A stretch of DNA of 64,000 bases, from the NCBI RefSeq assembly GCF_900113135.1, contig NZ_FOOH01000008.1, forward strand, positions 1 through 64,000, written 5' to 3'. This document shows, piece by piece, positions 55,201 through 62,615 of the stretch; within the stretch, counting starts at the first letter, position 1; each line of letters starts with the position of its first letter. The notes below the pieces were generated by a model. That model did no database searches. It saw nothing but the letters and a program-made list of their open reading frames with translations, and was not told where the DNA came from. A program made the translations under genes and the position numbers. Source of the DNA: Salegentibacter agarivorans. Lineage in GTDB: Bacteria > Bacteroidota > Bacteroidia > Flavobacteriales > Flavobacteriaceae.

Positions 55201-55659
55201 GAAGAAAAAGAATTCATTATAGAAATTGGAGAGCTTGAAAACCTACCGGAAATCACCGAAATTTATTTACGGGATAATAGCGATAGCACCTATCATGATT
55301 TACGGAAAGAGGCTTATAAAGCTACTTTACCTGCAGGGGAATACCAGGATTTATATGAAATTGTATTTCAGGACATCACCTCAACCCGGGAAGATAAAGA
55401 ACCCGGTGAAGGCCCTATTGACTACTTCTATTCAATGGATGAAAGAGAATTTGTGATTAGCAACCCCGAACTTCATGAAATTGAACATATCAATATATAC
55501 AATATCACAGGTCAATTAGTAGATCAACACTTTGGAATACCAGATATTAAAGAGATCCATATTCCGCAGAAAAAATCTTTAAGCTCGGGAGTTTATATTG
55601 TAAAGATTTACACGAGTGCAGGCGATTACGCTAAAAAGATAATTATTAGAAAAGACTAA
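49294..55659 (+). CDS. Giant T9SS-secreted protein with SprB repeats, LamG and sorting domain
   Basis: A 2121-residue predicted surface protein. Signal peptide and leader (YGPEKPVLKEK, NLFFVGF) are shared with the preceding giant protein. A SprB-type repeat (about 65-130) is followed by four 80-residue domains in perfect DNA register (150-469, see repeat 49741-50700), an HYR-like domain, SprB repeats (about 525-750; GTYSVTATDVNGCSATKDF type), a PKD domain (about 765-850), an unrecognised domain of about 145 residues with paired Cys (855-1000), further SprB repeats (1005-1165), a LamG domain (about 1248-1410; FDGVDDYIDFGNNL, LEAWVKQD), the shared C-terminal region and a type A T9SS sorting domain ending KKIIIRKD. 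SprB repeats are known from the gliding adhesin SprB, so a motility or surface-adhesion role is possible but unproven. The stop overlaps that of rsmG by 4 bases. Confidence 0.92.
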   Translation: MGKITPRFFFIVLISGWFLLSGNTLLANITYGPEKPVLKEKQQKNLFFVGFLLELAPSITLSENTPANCSDAQDGALNIDVSGGVSPYSYSWSGPNNFSSTNQRISGLAPGNYTVTVTDSNEDTANASFTVEFEDLEAPTVNLRNIEVELDSNGSVSIQASDIDNGSSDNCGIDQIAISKTNFNCTDVGDNTVSLSVTDINGNTATKDAIVTVKDNIAPNVITQNITVQLDENGTAIITADQIDNGSTDACGIQSTSLDISTFDCTDIGANTVTLSVTDNNNNTATKNATVTVEDKITPQVITQNITVQLDENGAASITADQIDNGSTDACGIESTSLDISTFDCTDIGANLVTLSVTDNNNNTATKNATITIADNITPQVITQNITVQLDENGTASITADQIDNGSTDACGIESSVVDISTFDCTDIGENTVTLSVTDIHNNTASNTAIVTVEDKIKPVLPTLYDITWGCEYTVETPVAIDNCGGDITAEANRSTTFTETGSIIWTFTDASGNSASIEQNITINQIEVNVQVDDILCNGFASGEAQAIVTGGVGEITYDWGELGNGAVKDGLSPGTYSVTATDVNGCSATKDFTITEPDSFIEITSISINKGCFEENNASITVEAQGGTGQLTYNWSNGQTGATISNVNNTASSNNLSLTITDENGCSIEETITVYPPEELVITNIVDTETNTFGSATGTATAIIEGGTANFEFLWSDGQTGQTASNLAAGTYSVIVTDANGCTDEETITIIDPLEASMIPTSKCLSDEGGLRTSTFQLDSVQGGIAPYTYKWDFGGETAEFSDTNNQTEGPGVHVVNYLESAVYPVSLTVTDSVGNEYTEVFNHYVGECFEPCGQTENLDFELDTFYIGKEDGSPLTGAECASYSGKRYIYLRIEKNANAYNPSIEFIYSISQGGEFISEERITGCIDIGNDKIPSLFRIGEIENWSCGNAITLESFYMDWTNNANKKCGDVRQRMCVSTNENDEIHFPLSARIEKIKNFCYGDEKGSIEIIPTGGVGTYHYELQNTLTGEIYGPKDTRIFQNLPAGTYKAMVHDDNETYTVNNIIITQPENALLLEEIDQTPLVCFGGSNATATVEASGGTAPYTIVWDHISQTSTETTGTANNLSAGTYAVNVVDANGCEFSTEVTIAQPEELIANAGEDKTLECGVNQVKLGAIFEGYTNPRTQEEEFGTWRIINGPTGAVISDPNNPESLFTITTTGTYTLEWTIPCGSTDRVKIIFSNCSTIDFDGVDDYIDFGNNLNLTSGFTLEAWVKQDQNATTSIKTILSKRDNANLSTGGYDLIIENNTPKFRWNNEVISSTHQIDSDRWYHIAVIQGGNDAGIYIDGIKTGESAPGIPSSIDNRFLIGAMNDNTLKPLPSHFFHGWIEEVRIWNTSLNLEQLKFMMNQRIKNNTNVRGEIIPLDVPNNLKWETLKGYYRLITSEATNGITKNKIPNGIDGRLKNIQSTQQNTAPLPYIATGGDWWNINSWKQPQVWDTPNSTGVNGERINWNIARLDGKTLTNAPTTDNSNSITLLGLLVDGGSLIMNGTNHTSGNELYISRYLELNGHIDLNGESQLVQPENSQISGSGNLERDQQGTASSFNYNYWSSPVISDPTNTTYKVNQVMKDGSTLGTNKFQNINFKWPHTHADGPKANPIKISDYWINAFRARAANEYSQWEQIGSYTALKPGEGYTMKGTENIDIAEGKLQNYTFNGFPNNGIIEVSEIRSGQNYLLGNPYPSAISVEEFILDNIRDGEGRNDKNLLNGAVYFWDHFAGKTHYLAQYVGGYAVRNLIDGVPAVSTDSRINASGDESNKRPGAYIPVAQGFFVNTTQDPQAGGFGSFDTGNIIFKNSQRYYETEQSQEISFFLQARDNSKSKQETEGKSEDGRYKIRLLFRSPTGYHRELLVGADARTSQGFDLGFDAPLIDRGPEDMYWVVGEGKYVIQGVPHFNLDQVLPLGFKIAEEKEFIIEIGELENLPEITEIYLRDNSDSTYHDLRKEAYKATLPAGEYQDLYEIVFQDITSTREDKEPGEGPIDYFYSMDEREFVISNPELHEIEHINIYNITGQLVDQHFGIPDIKEIHIPQKKSLSSGVYIVKIYTSAGDYAKKIIIRKD
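49741..50700 (+). repeat. Four tandem 240-bp coding repeats in exact register
   Basis: Units start at 49741, 49981, 50221 and 50461. The last three are near-identical, the first is diverged but in the same register. Each encodes an 80-residue beta domain with VQLDENGxAxITADQIDNGS, DACGI, STFDCTDIG and VTLSVTDNNNNTATKNA (quoted as separate pieces). The 240-bp length preserves the frame. Confidence 0.9.
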
Positions 55660-56294
55660 GGTTTATACTTTAAAGGAAGATAAACCACTTTTTTAGTGTC
55701 GTAGAATTCTTCCTCAAAATAATCACGGAGTTCATAAATTCTCGCCTTCGGATAATCGCGAAGTTCTACGGTGAGATCTCCGCCTTTAAGGTAAAGTATT
55801 CCGTTTTTGAGTTCGTGCTGACTTTTCTTCGCAATTTTTCCTTTAGTCCAATGCACAAAAGTAGGCATCGCTGCCACTGCCCTGCTTACTATAAAATCGT
55901 AGTTTCCTGAAATCTCCTCTACCCTGGCGTTAGTAGTTTTCACATTGGTAAGTTGTAAGCCTTCTACAACTTCGTTTACTACTTTCATCTTTTTTCCTAT
56001 AGAATCTACTAAATGGAAATTGGTTTCCGGAAATAATATAGCCAACGGAATTCCTGGAAATCCGCCGCCTGTGCCTACATCTAAAATATTTGCTCCCGGA
56101 TTAAATTGCTGAATTTTTGCAATTCCCAGAGAGTGTAAAACATGCCTGAGATAAATTTCATCTATATCCTTACGCGAGACCACGTTAATTTTAAGGTTCC
56201 AGTCTTTATAAAGCGATTCCATTTGCGCAAATTTCGCAGTTTGGTCATCGGTTAAATCGGGGAAGTATTTTTTTATTAAATCCAAAGTTTTCAC
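55656..56294 (-). CDS. rsmG: 16S rRNA (guanine527-N7)-methyltransferase RsmG
   Basis: Methylates N7 of G527 in 16S rRNA using SAM. The 212-residue protein has the usual length. The SAM motif is NILDVGTGGGFPGIPLAIL (starting at residue 69), preceded by VVSRKDIDEIYLRHVLHSLG, and followed by DSIGKKMKVV and FIVSRAVAAMPTF. It is convergent with the third giant gene, whose stop codon overlaps by 4 bases, and divergent from the desaturase. Confidence 0.97.
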   Translation of the reverse strand: MKTLDLIKKYFPDLTDDQTAKFAQMESLYKDWNLKINVVSRKDIDEIYLRHVLHSLGIAKIQQFNPGANILDVGTGGGFPGIPLAILFPETNFHLVDSIGKKMKVVNEVVEGLQLTNVKTTNARVEEISGNYDFIVSRAVAAMPTFVHWTKGKIAKKSQHELKNGILYLKGGDLTVELRDYPKARIYELRDYFEEEFYDTKKVVYLPLKYKP

Positions 56295-56380
56295 AATTTC
56301 CGCAAAAATACATAATTTGGTGCTGAATTTGCAGCCTATATTAATACGGTATAGATTATAGATTAACTATTTAAATATTT

Positions 56381-56388
56381 TACCTTTA
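56381..56388 (+). promoter_or_regulatory. -7 element of the desaturase promoter
   Basis: TACCTTTA matches TAnnTTTG with one mismatch, 17 bases before the start codon. A possible -33 TTA lies at 56356. Confidence 0.4.
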
Positions 56389-56405
56389 CCGCTTACAAAA
56401 ATTAC

Positions 56406-57509
56406 ATGGAAAACGTTCAAAATCATATTAAATTCTCTCGAAAGGATTCCACAAAATTCTTTAGAATCCTTAATAAAAGAGTAAACAGTTACTTTAAGGA
56501 TAATAACATTAGAAAAACAGGAAACTGGAAACTGCATTTAAAGGCAGTATTTATGTTTTCTTTGTTTTTAACCCCATACTTTTTAATTCTCACCCTTGAT
56601 ATTTCACAGTGGTGGATGCTGCTCCTTACCGTAGTAATGGGCGCCGGAATGGCAGGAGTAGGAATGAATATTATGCACGATGGTAACCACGGCTCCTATT
56701 CATCAAAAAAATGGGTAAATAAATTTATGGGTGGCACAATTTACGTGCTTGCCGGCAATGTTTATAACTGGCAGGTACAACACAATGTTTTACACCATAC
56801 TTACACCAATATTCACGGCCACGACGAAGATTTAGATGCCGGAAGAATTATTAGGTTTTCTGAACACGCTAAATGGTACAGTTTTCACCGTTTTCAGCAT
56901 TATTATTCTGTATTTTTATATGGGCTTTTAACTTTCAACTGGGCTTTAACCACAGATTTTAAACAGACTAAAAATTATCTAAAGCGAAAACTTTCTTACG
57001 GAAAAATGCCAAATCCGGTAACGCAGTGGAGCATTATCGCGATCACAAAACTTATTTATGTTTCTATTTGGATCGTAATTCCAATGCTTATTTTATCAAT
57101 TGCCTGGTGGAAAATATTAATAGGCTTTTTCGTAATGCATTATACGGCAGGATTAATTCTTAGTATTGTGTTTCAATTAGCCCACGTGGTTAAAGAAACC
57201 GAAATGCCTTTACCAGACGAAACCGGCTCTATGAAAAACACCTGGGCCATTCACCAGCTGTTTACTACGGTTAATTTTTCAACTAAAAACAGAATCGTAA
57301 ACTGGTTTACCGGCGGATTAAACCACCAGGTAGAACACCATATTTTTCCGAATATTAGTCATATTCATTATACTAACATCGCTAAAATAGTAAAGGAAAC
57401 TGCTGCAGAATGCAATCTTCCTTACCACGAATATAAAACCACACGCGCAGCAATAATTGCCCATTTTAAACATTTAAAACAAATGGGTGCGAAACCTGCA
57501 ATTTCGTAA
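56406..57509 (+). CDS. Membrane fatty acid (acyl-lipid) desaturase
   Basis: A 367-residue di-iron membrane desaturase. The three histidine boxes are HDGNH (91-95), HNVLHH (126-131) and HQVEHH (near 309), the last with Q as first-box variant common to acyl-lipid and front-end desaturases; EHHIFPNISHIHY is typical. Hydrophobic helices are seen at about 47-88 and 200-255. It would introduce double bases-free cis double bonds into membrane acyl chains with oxygen and an external electron donor; regiospecificity cannot be read from the sequence. It is monocistronic, with its own promoter. Confidence 0.93.
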   Translation: MENVQNHIKFSRKDSTKFFRILNKRVNSYFKDNNIRKTGNWKLHLKAVFMFSLFLTPYFLILTLDISQWWMLLLTVVMGAGMAGVGMNIMHDGNHGSYSSKKWVNKFMGGTIYVLAGNVYNWQVQHNVLHHTYTNIHGHDEDLDAGRIIRFSEHAKWYSFHRFQHYYSVFLYGLLTFNWALTTDFKQTKNYLKRKLSYGKMPNPVTQWSIIAITKLIYVSIWIVIPMLILSIAWWKILIGFFVMHYTAGLILSIVFQLAHVVKETEMPLPDETGSMKNTWAIHQLFTTVNFSTKNRIVNWFTGGLNHQVEHHIFPNISHIHYTNIAKIVKETAAECNLPYHEYKTTRAAIIAHFKHLKQMGAKPAIS

Positions 57510-57622
57510 ATTTTCTTAAGGGCCTGGTTCTTAAGATTGAGATTAGAAAAGTAAATTCGTATTCCAATGTGAACCTTTTCCGGTCTCATTAAGTGAGTAA
57601 TTAATTAGTAACCAATTAAAGA

Positions 57623-58816
57623 ATGCAAGAACAATTATCCAACCGAATTAACAACTTAGCAACTTCCCAAACTTTGGCTATGGCTGCAAAAGCGCGTGAA
57701 CTTAGAGCCGAAGGGAAAGACATTATTGGGTTAAGCCTGGGAGAACCAGATTTTAATACCCCAGATTTTATTAAAGAAGCCGCAATTCAGGCAATTAACG
57801 ACAATTACAATTCTTATACGCCAGTAGACGGTTATGTGGAATTGAAAGATGCCATAATCAAAAAGTTTAAGCGAGACAACGATCTTACTTACGAGCGTTC
57901 TCAAATTGTAGTTTCTACAGGTGCCAAACAATCTTTGGCAAATGTAGCAATGGTTTTATTAAACCCGGGAGATGAAGTTATTTTACCCTGTCCTTACTGG
58001 GTGAGCTATGCTGAAATAGTAAAACTTGCTGAAGGTGTACCGGTAGAAGTTCCAACTTCGGTTGAAACCGATTTTAAAATGACTCCCGAGCAACTTGAAG
58101 CTGCAATTACTCCAAAAACAAAAATGATTTGGTACAGCTCTCCCTGCAATCCCAGCGGAATGGTTTACAGCAAAGAAGAACTAAGAGGTCTTGCCGATGT
58201 GCTTAAAAAATATCCCGATATTGTTATTGTAAGTGATGAAATTTACGAACATATTAATTTTGTAGGGGGGCACGCTTCTATGGCCCAGTTTGAAGATATG
58301 TACGATCGTGTAGTTACTGTAAACGGTGTTTCTAAAGCATTTGCAATGACCGGTTGGAGAATTGGTTATATAGGCGCACCGGCCTGGATTGCCCGTGCTA
58401 CCAATAAAATGCAGGGCCAAATTACCAGTGGTGCTAACTGTATTGCCCAACGCGCAGTAATTACAGCTTTGGAAGCTCCCGTGAGCAAGATTAGCTATAT
58501 GGTAGACACCTTTAAATCAAGGAGAAAACTTATTATAGATCTTTTAAACGGAATTGAAGGTTTTGTGACTACAGAGCCCGAAGGCGCTTTTTACGTTTTC
58601 CCAAATGTTTCTCATTTCTTCGGAAAAACAATTAAAGGTCATAAGATTGAAAATGCTACAGATTTCTCCATGTTTTTACTGGAAGAAGCCCTTGTAGCCA
58701 CCGTAACCGGAGATGCTTTTGGGAATCCTGATTGTATTAGAATATCTTACGCGGCAAGTGAATCTCAAATTGAAGAAGCAATGAAACGAATTAAATCAGT
58801 ACTTTCTGAAGCATAA
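57623..58816 (+). CDS. Class I/II pyridoxal-phosphate aminotransferase (aspartate aminotransferase type)
   Basis: A 397-residue fold-type I aminotransferase of the Igamma aspartate aminotransferase group. Conserved elements include LSLGEPDFNTP, YTPVDGYVELKDAI, STGAKQSLANV, the YSSPCNPSGMVYS segment, VSDEIYEHINF, and VNGVSKAFAMTGWRIGY with the PLP-binding Lys238; the C-terminal Arg region is NPDCIRISYAAS. It probably transfers amino groups between aspartate and 2-oxoglutarate, although aromatic or prephenate substrates cannot be excluded. A terminator follows. Confidence 0.93.
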   Translation: MQEQLSNRINNLATSQTLAMAAKARELRAEGKDIIGLSLGEPDFNTPDFIKEAAIQAINDNYNSYTPVDGYVELKDAIIKKFKRDNDLTYERSQIVVSTGAKQSLANVAMVLLNPGDEVILPCPYWVSYAEIVKLAEGVPVEVPTSVETDFKMTPEQLEAAITPKTKMIWYSSPCNPSGMVYSKEELRGLADVLKKYPDIVIVSDEIYEHINFVGGHASMAQFEDMYDRVVTVNGVSKAFAMTGWRIGYIGAPAWIARATNKMQGQITSGANCIAQRAVITALEAPVSKISYMVDTFKSRRKLIIDLLNGIEGFVTTEPEGAFYVFPNVSHFFGKTIKGHKIENATDFSMFLLEEALVATVTGDAFGNPDCIRISYAASESQIEEAMKRIKSVLSEA

Positions 58817-58838
58817 TTTCATTTGAAGAACATATTAC

Positions 58839-58876
58839 AATCCTGATGCGGATAAAACCCATCAGGATTTTTTTAT
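58839..58876 (+). terminator. Terminator of the aminotransferase gene
   Basis: AATCCTGATG (58839-58848) pairs with CATCAGGATT (58860-58869) and is followed by TTTTTTATT. Confidence 0.9.
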
Positions 58877-58898
58877 TCTGAATCTTTAGAAATTTCAG

Positions 58899-60395
58899 CT
58901 ACCTATTTCTCCAGAAGAAAGGAGTTAACAAAATAAGGACGGTAAATAGTTCTAACCTTCCTATTAGCATTAAAAATGCGCACCACCATTTACCAATCGG
59001 CGGAAGAATATCAAAATTATTTACCGGGCCAAGTGCGCCAAAAGCAGGGCCAATATTCCCCAGGGAAGAAGCCGCGCCTCCAATAGCTGTTTCAAAATCG
59101 AGCCCTAATCCTCCTAAAACTACAGAACCGATAATAAAGGATAGCATATAAAGGATAAAGAAACCAAGTATATTAAAAGTTACTCCTTTTCCAATAGATT
59201 TTCCGTTAAATCGCACCGGAAGAATTGCGTTGGGATGTAACGCACGTTTAAATTCAATCCCACCATTTCTTATCATTATTATATGCCTCATTACCTTTAC
59301 TCCACCGGCGGTAGACCCTGCAGAACCTCCCAAAAAGAACATCCCAAAAAAGAGAATAGTAAGAAATGGTGTCCACATAGTATAATCGGCTGAAACAAAA
59401 CCGGTGGTGGTTATAATAGCTAAAACCTGAAAAAGCGCATGTCTAAAAGCACTCTCGGCTTCTCCCCAAACCATAGGATGATCTATTTGAGACAGAGCTA
59501 CATCGGCTTCAAAATAAATAAATGCCGAAGCCACTACTGTAAAAATACCTATAAAATAGAAATACCATTTAAACTCATCGTCATGCAAAACTTTTTGAAC
59601 CCTGCCTTTAAAACTATAATAGCTTAAAACAAAATTGCTCCCCGCCAAAAACATAAAGAGCATGATGATGTATTGAATAATTGGCCTGTCATTCCAATAG
59701 GCCACGCTAATATTTTTGGTTGAAAAGCCCCCGGTAGAAAGTGTGCTTAAAGAATGATTTACAGCATCAAAAAAGCTCATTCCTGCTACTTTTAGCAAAA
59801 TTGTTTCAGCAACCGTATAGCTCACATAGATTAACCATAGACGCTTGGCGGTATCGGTAATCCTGGGTTTTAACTTATCGGCACTTGGGCCTGGAGCTTC
59901 AGCAGCAAATAGCTGCATCCCTCCTATTCCCAGTAAAGGTAGAATTGCAATGGCTAAAACTATAATTCCCATTCCTCCAATCCAGTGGGTTAAACTTCGC
60001 CAGAAAAGAATTCCTTTGGGAATAGATTCAATATCATTTAAAACCGAAGCTCCCGTAGTGGTATAACCAGACATGGTTTCAAAAAAAGCATCGGTAAACG
60101 CAGGAATAGATTCGCTTAACACATAGGGTAGCGTTCCGCTTAGAGCCATAAAAATCCAACCAAAGGATACAATTATGTAACCTTCACGTTTTTTTACTTC
60201 TTTACGGTGGCCCCGGGTTGTAAACATTAGAAGCACCCCTAGGAAAAGGGTGATAAAAGCGGCTGCCAGAATATGTACTGTTACCCCATCTTCATAAAAC
60301 CAGCTCACTAAAACTGCCAAAAGCATAAAACCGCCGTTACATAAAAGCAGCAGTCCCATAACGTGCAGGATAATCTGGTGATTAAGTCTTGGCAT
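58899..60395 (-). CDS. trkH: Potassium uptake protein, TrkH family
   Basis: Membrane channel subunit of a Trk/Ktr K+ uptake system. The 498-residue protein has about ten to twelve hydrophobic segments and four degenerate selectivity-filter loops: TTTGASVL, STLSTGGFST, TTGFVSADY and LGNIGPAFG. The GGMGIIVLAIAILPLLGIGG stretch is characteristic of TrkH. Its start codon overlaps the trkA stop codon by one base (TAATG), so translation is coupled. Confidence 0.96.
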   Translation of the reverse strand: MPRLNHQIILHVMGLLLLCNGGFMLLAVLVSWFYEDGVTVHILAAAFITLFLGVLLMFTTRGHRKEVKKREGYIIVSFGWIFMALSGTLPYVLSESIPAFTDAFFETMSGYTTTGASVLNDIESIPKGILFWRSLTHWIGGMGIIVLAIAILPLLGIGGMQLFAAEAPGPSADKLKPRITDTAKRLWLIYVSYTVAETILLKVAGMSFFDAVNHSLSTLSTGGFSTKNISVAYWNDRPIIQYIIMLFMFLAGSNFVLSYYSFKGRVQKVLHDDEFKWYFYFIGIFTVVASAFIYFEADVALSQIDHPMVWGEAESAFRHALFQVLAIITTTGFVSADYTMWTPFLTILFFGMFFLGGSAGSTAGGVKVMRHIIMIRNGGIEFKRALHPNAILPVRFNGKSIGKGVTFNILGFFILYMLSFIIGSVVLGGLGLDFETAIGGAASSLGNIGPAFGALGPVNNFDILPPIGKWWCAFLMLIGRLELFTVLILLTPFFWRNR

Positions 60396-61744
60396 TAGAG
60401 AAAGAGTTTTTCAACCTTTTTAATAGATCTTGGCAAACAACACACTACAATACGGTCTCCCCGGGTAATCGTAAAATCTCCCAGCGCGATAATCCCTTCG
60501 CCATCTCTTATAATTCCTCCAATAATTGCCGACCGCGGGAAATCCAGATTCTTAATTTTCTTATTACAAACCTGCGAATTTGGTTTTACAATAAATTCAA
60601 GTAGTTCAGCATTCATGTTATTGATCTTGGTCATCGCTACCACTTCCCCTTTTCTAACATATCTAAAAATATTATTGGCGGCAAGAAGCTTTTTATTGAT
60701 CAAGGTATCAATCCCAATAGAATGACTTAACTGGTAGTAATCCATATTCTCTACCAGAGAGATGGTTTTTTTCACACTCTTAGATTTCGCAACCAGGCAA
60801 GACATAATATTGGTTTCAGAATTACCGGTAACGGCGATAAATGCATCCATATCGTGTACATTTTCTTCTTCCAGTAACTCTACGTTTCTACCATCGCCAT
60901 GAATAATTAGCGCATTGGGAAGTTCATCAGCAAGATCGTAAGCCTTCTCTTTATCGCTCTCTACCAGTTTAACGTGAAAGTTATTTCTGCATAAATCTTT
61001 AGCGGTTTTTTTACCAATTTTACTTCCGCCTAAAATCATTACATTTTTAATAGAATGTTTGGTTTTACCGGTAAGTTTATAAAGGTTTTCTACCCCGCGT
61101 TTTAGCGTGATAAAATTTACCTGGTCTCCTTCTTTAAATTGTGTATCTCCACGCGGAATAAGCGTATATTGAGTCCCATACCTCTGAATGGCGATAGGCA
61201 CAAAATTAAGATCTGGAAAAATATTAGCGGCTTCTTTTACCGTTTTGCCTACAAATAGCGCGTTTCGGGACAGGCTAAGACCTATCATGGTTAAAGCGCC
61301 ATTTTCAAACTCATAGCTATCATTAAATGCTGACTGATTCAGGAGCAAAGCAATTTCTCTTGCTGCAAGGGCTTCAGGAGAAATTAATTCATCTATCCCA
61401 AAACTGGTAAAACCAATTTCCTCTTTATTCTCAAGAAATTCGGTATTTGAAATACGGGCTATGGTTCTTTTGGCTCCCAATTGTTTAGCTAAAACACAAC
61501 AGGTAATATTAGTAGCTTCGCTGGAAGTTACGCTTATAAGCATATCTACATGCTTCACCTGTGCATCTTTTAAAATTGAGATTGAAGTTGCATCACCTTT
61601 TATTGTTCTAATATCTAAATGCGTATCAGCATAAGTGAGATTATCCCGGCTGGTATCAATAAGTGTGATATCCTGGGACTCAAAAGAAAGCAATTTTGCC
61701 AAATGAAAGCCGACTTCACCTGCTCCGGCAATAATTATCTTCAT
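60395..61744 (-). CDS. trkA: Trk system potassium transport regulatory protein TrkA
   Basis: Cytoplasmic gating ring subunit of the K+ channel TrkH. The 449-residue protein consists of two TrkA_N/TrkA_C tandem halves: the first nucleotide-binding motif is IIAGAGEVGFHLAKLL (residues 3-18), the second VMILGGSKIGKKTAKDL (about 225-241); both end in an acidic residue that binds ribose (TLIDTSRD, LVESDKEKA). The start was set at ATG 61744 (MKIIIAGAG), since the longer frame runs into the promoter. Confidence 0.96.
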   Translation of the reverse strand: MKIIIAGAGEVGFHLAKLLSFESQDITLIDTSRDNLTYADTHLDIRTIKGDATSISILKDAQVKHVDMLISVTSSEATNITCCVLAKQLGAKRTIARISNTEFLENKEEIGFTSFGIDELISPEALAAREIALLLNQSAFNDSYEFENGALTMIGLSLSRNALFVGKTVKEAANIFPDLNFVPIAIQRYGTQYTLIPRGDTQFKEGDQVNFITLKRGVENLYKLTGKTKHSIKNVMILGGSKIGKKTAKDLCRNNFHVKLVESDKEKAYDLADELPNALIIHGDGRNVELLEEENVHDMDAFIAVTGNSETNIMSCLVAKSKSVKKTISLVENMDYYQLSHSIGIDTLINKKLLAANNIFRYVRKGEVVAMTKINNMNAELLEFIVKPNSQVCNKKIKNLDFPRSAIIGGIIRDGEGIIALGDFTITRGDRIVVCCLPRSIKKVEKLFL

Positions 61745-61771
61745 ATAACAGCTTGAAATTGAAAAGAAGAA

Positions 61772-61799
61772 CAAAGGTACAGTATTTTAGACAAACCAA
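61772..61799 (-). promoter_or_regulatory. Promoter of trkAH
   Basis: On the minus strand TTG (61799-61797) and TACCTTTG (61779-61772) with a 17-base spacer match the Bacteroidota consensus. The ATG at 61744 lies 27 bases after the -7 box. Confidence 0.65.
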
Positions 61800-61858
61800 A
61801 AACCAAAGCATCTATCAACAAATTCTAAAAGTTTCAACCTCAATTATTTCATATCGTG

Positions 61859-61866
61859 TATCTTTG
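61859..61866 (+). promoter_or_regulatory. -7 element of the ubiE-porT promoter
   Basis: TATCTTTG is a full TAnnTTTG match, 16 bases upstream of the start codon. No good -33 TTG is visible at the expected distance. Confidence 0.5.
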
Positions 61867-61882
61867 ACCCAAAATTGTTATT

Positions 61883-62611
61883 ATGAGTAAAAAGGTTACT
61901 CCTTATCAGGATTCCGGTCTTAATAAGAAAAAACAGGTGGAACAGATGTTTGATAAAATATCTGGTAATTACGATGGGCTAAATCGGGTAATCTCTATGG
62001 GAACCGATGTAAAATGGCGCAAAAAGGTAATTGCACTGGTTAAAGCCCAGCAACCAAAGGCTGTTTTAGATATTGCTACGGGAACTGGAGACCTTGCCAT
62101 ACAAATGGCAGATATTAATGCTGAAAAAATTGTTGGCCTGGATCTTTCTGAAGGAATGCTGAAAGTAGGCCGAAAGAAAATTGCAGCCAAACAGTTAACC
62201 GATAAGATTGAAATGGTACAGGGAGACTCTGAAGCCTTACCTTTTGAAGATAACTCGTTTGATGCAATTACAGTTGCTTTTGGCGTTCGTAATTTTGAAA
62301 ATTTAGAAAAAGGATTATCTGAAATTCAAAGGGTTCTAAAACCCGGCGGAATTTTTGTAGTTTTGGAGACTTCTGTCCCTACCAGATTTCCGTTCAAACA
62401 AGGTTATAAATTATACTCCGGCTATATGTTGCCCCTCATTGGGCGGGTATTTTCTAAAGACCGTGAAGCTTACTCCTACTTAAGTAAAAGTGCCGCTGCA
62501 TTTCCTTATGGAGAAGCGTTCAACAATATTTTAAAGAAAACGGGGTTTATAAATGTAGAAGATAAACCACAAACTTTTGGGGTTGCAACCATTTATACTG
62601 CTTCAAAATAA
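61883..62611 (+). CDS. ubiE: Demethylmenaquinone methyltransferase (UbiE/MenG)
   Basis: Converts demethylmenaquinone to menaquinone with SAM; menaquinone is the likely quinone in this phylum and the substrate of the Na+-NQR. The 242-residue protein has the UbiE signature: [20 protein letters not shown], motif [17 protein letters not shown] (60-75), [31 protein letters not shown] and the C-terminal [15 protein letters not shown]. porT follows 4 bases later, an arrangement I recall from other flavobacteria. Confidence 0.96.
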   Translation: MSKKVTPYQDSGLNKKKQVEQMFDKISGNYDGLNRVISMGTDVKWRKKVIALVKAQQPKAVLDIATGTGDLAIQMADINAEKIVGLDLSEGMLKVGRKKIAAKQLTDKIEMVQGDSEALPFEDNSFDAITVAFGVRNFENLEKGLSEIQRVLKPGGIFVVLETSVPTRFPFKQGYKLYSGYMLPLIGRVFSKDREAYSYLSKSAAAFPYGEAFNNILKKTGFINVEDKPQTFGVATIYTASK

Positions 62612-62615
62612 AACT

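Noticed and set aside
53613-55256. Several 60-120-codon minus-strand frames in the third giant gene
   Set aside because: No start context or family features; they mirror a long, clearly coding plus-strand gene.
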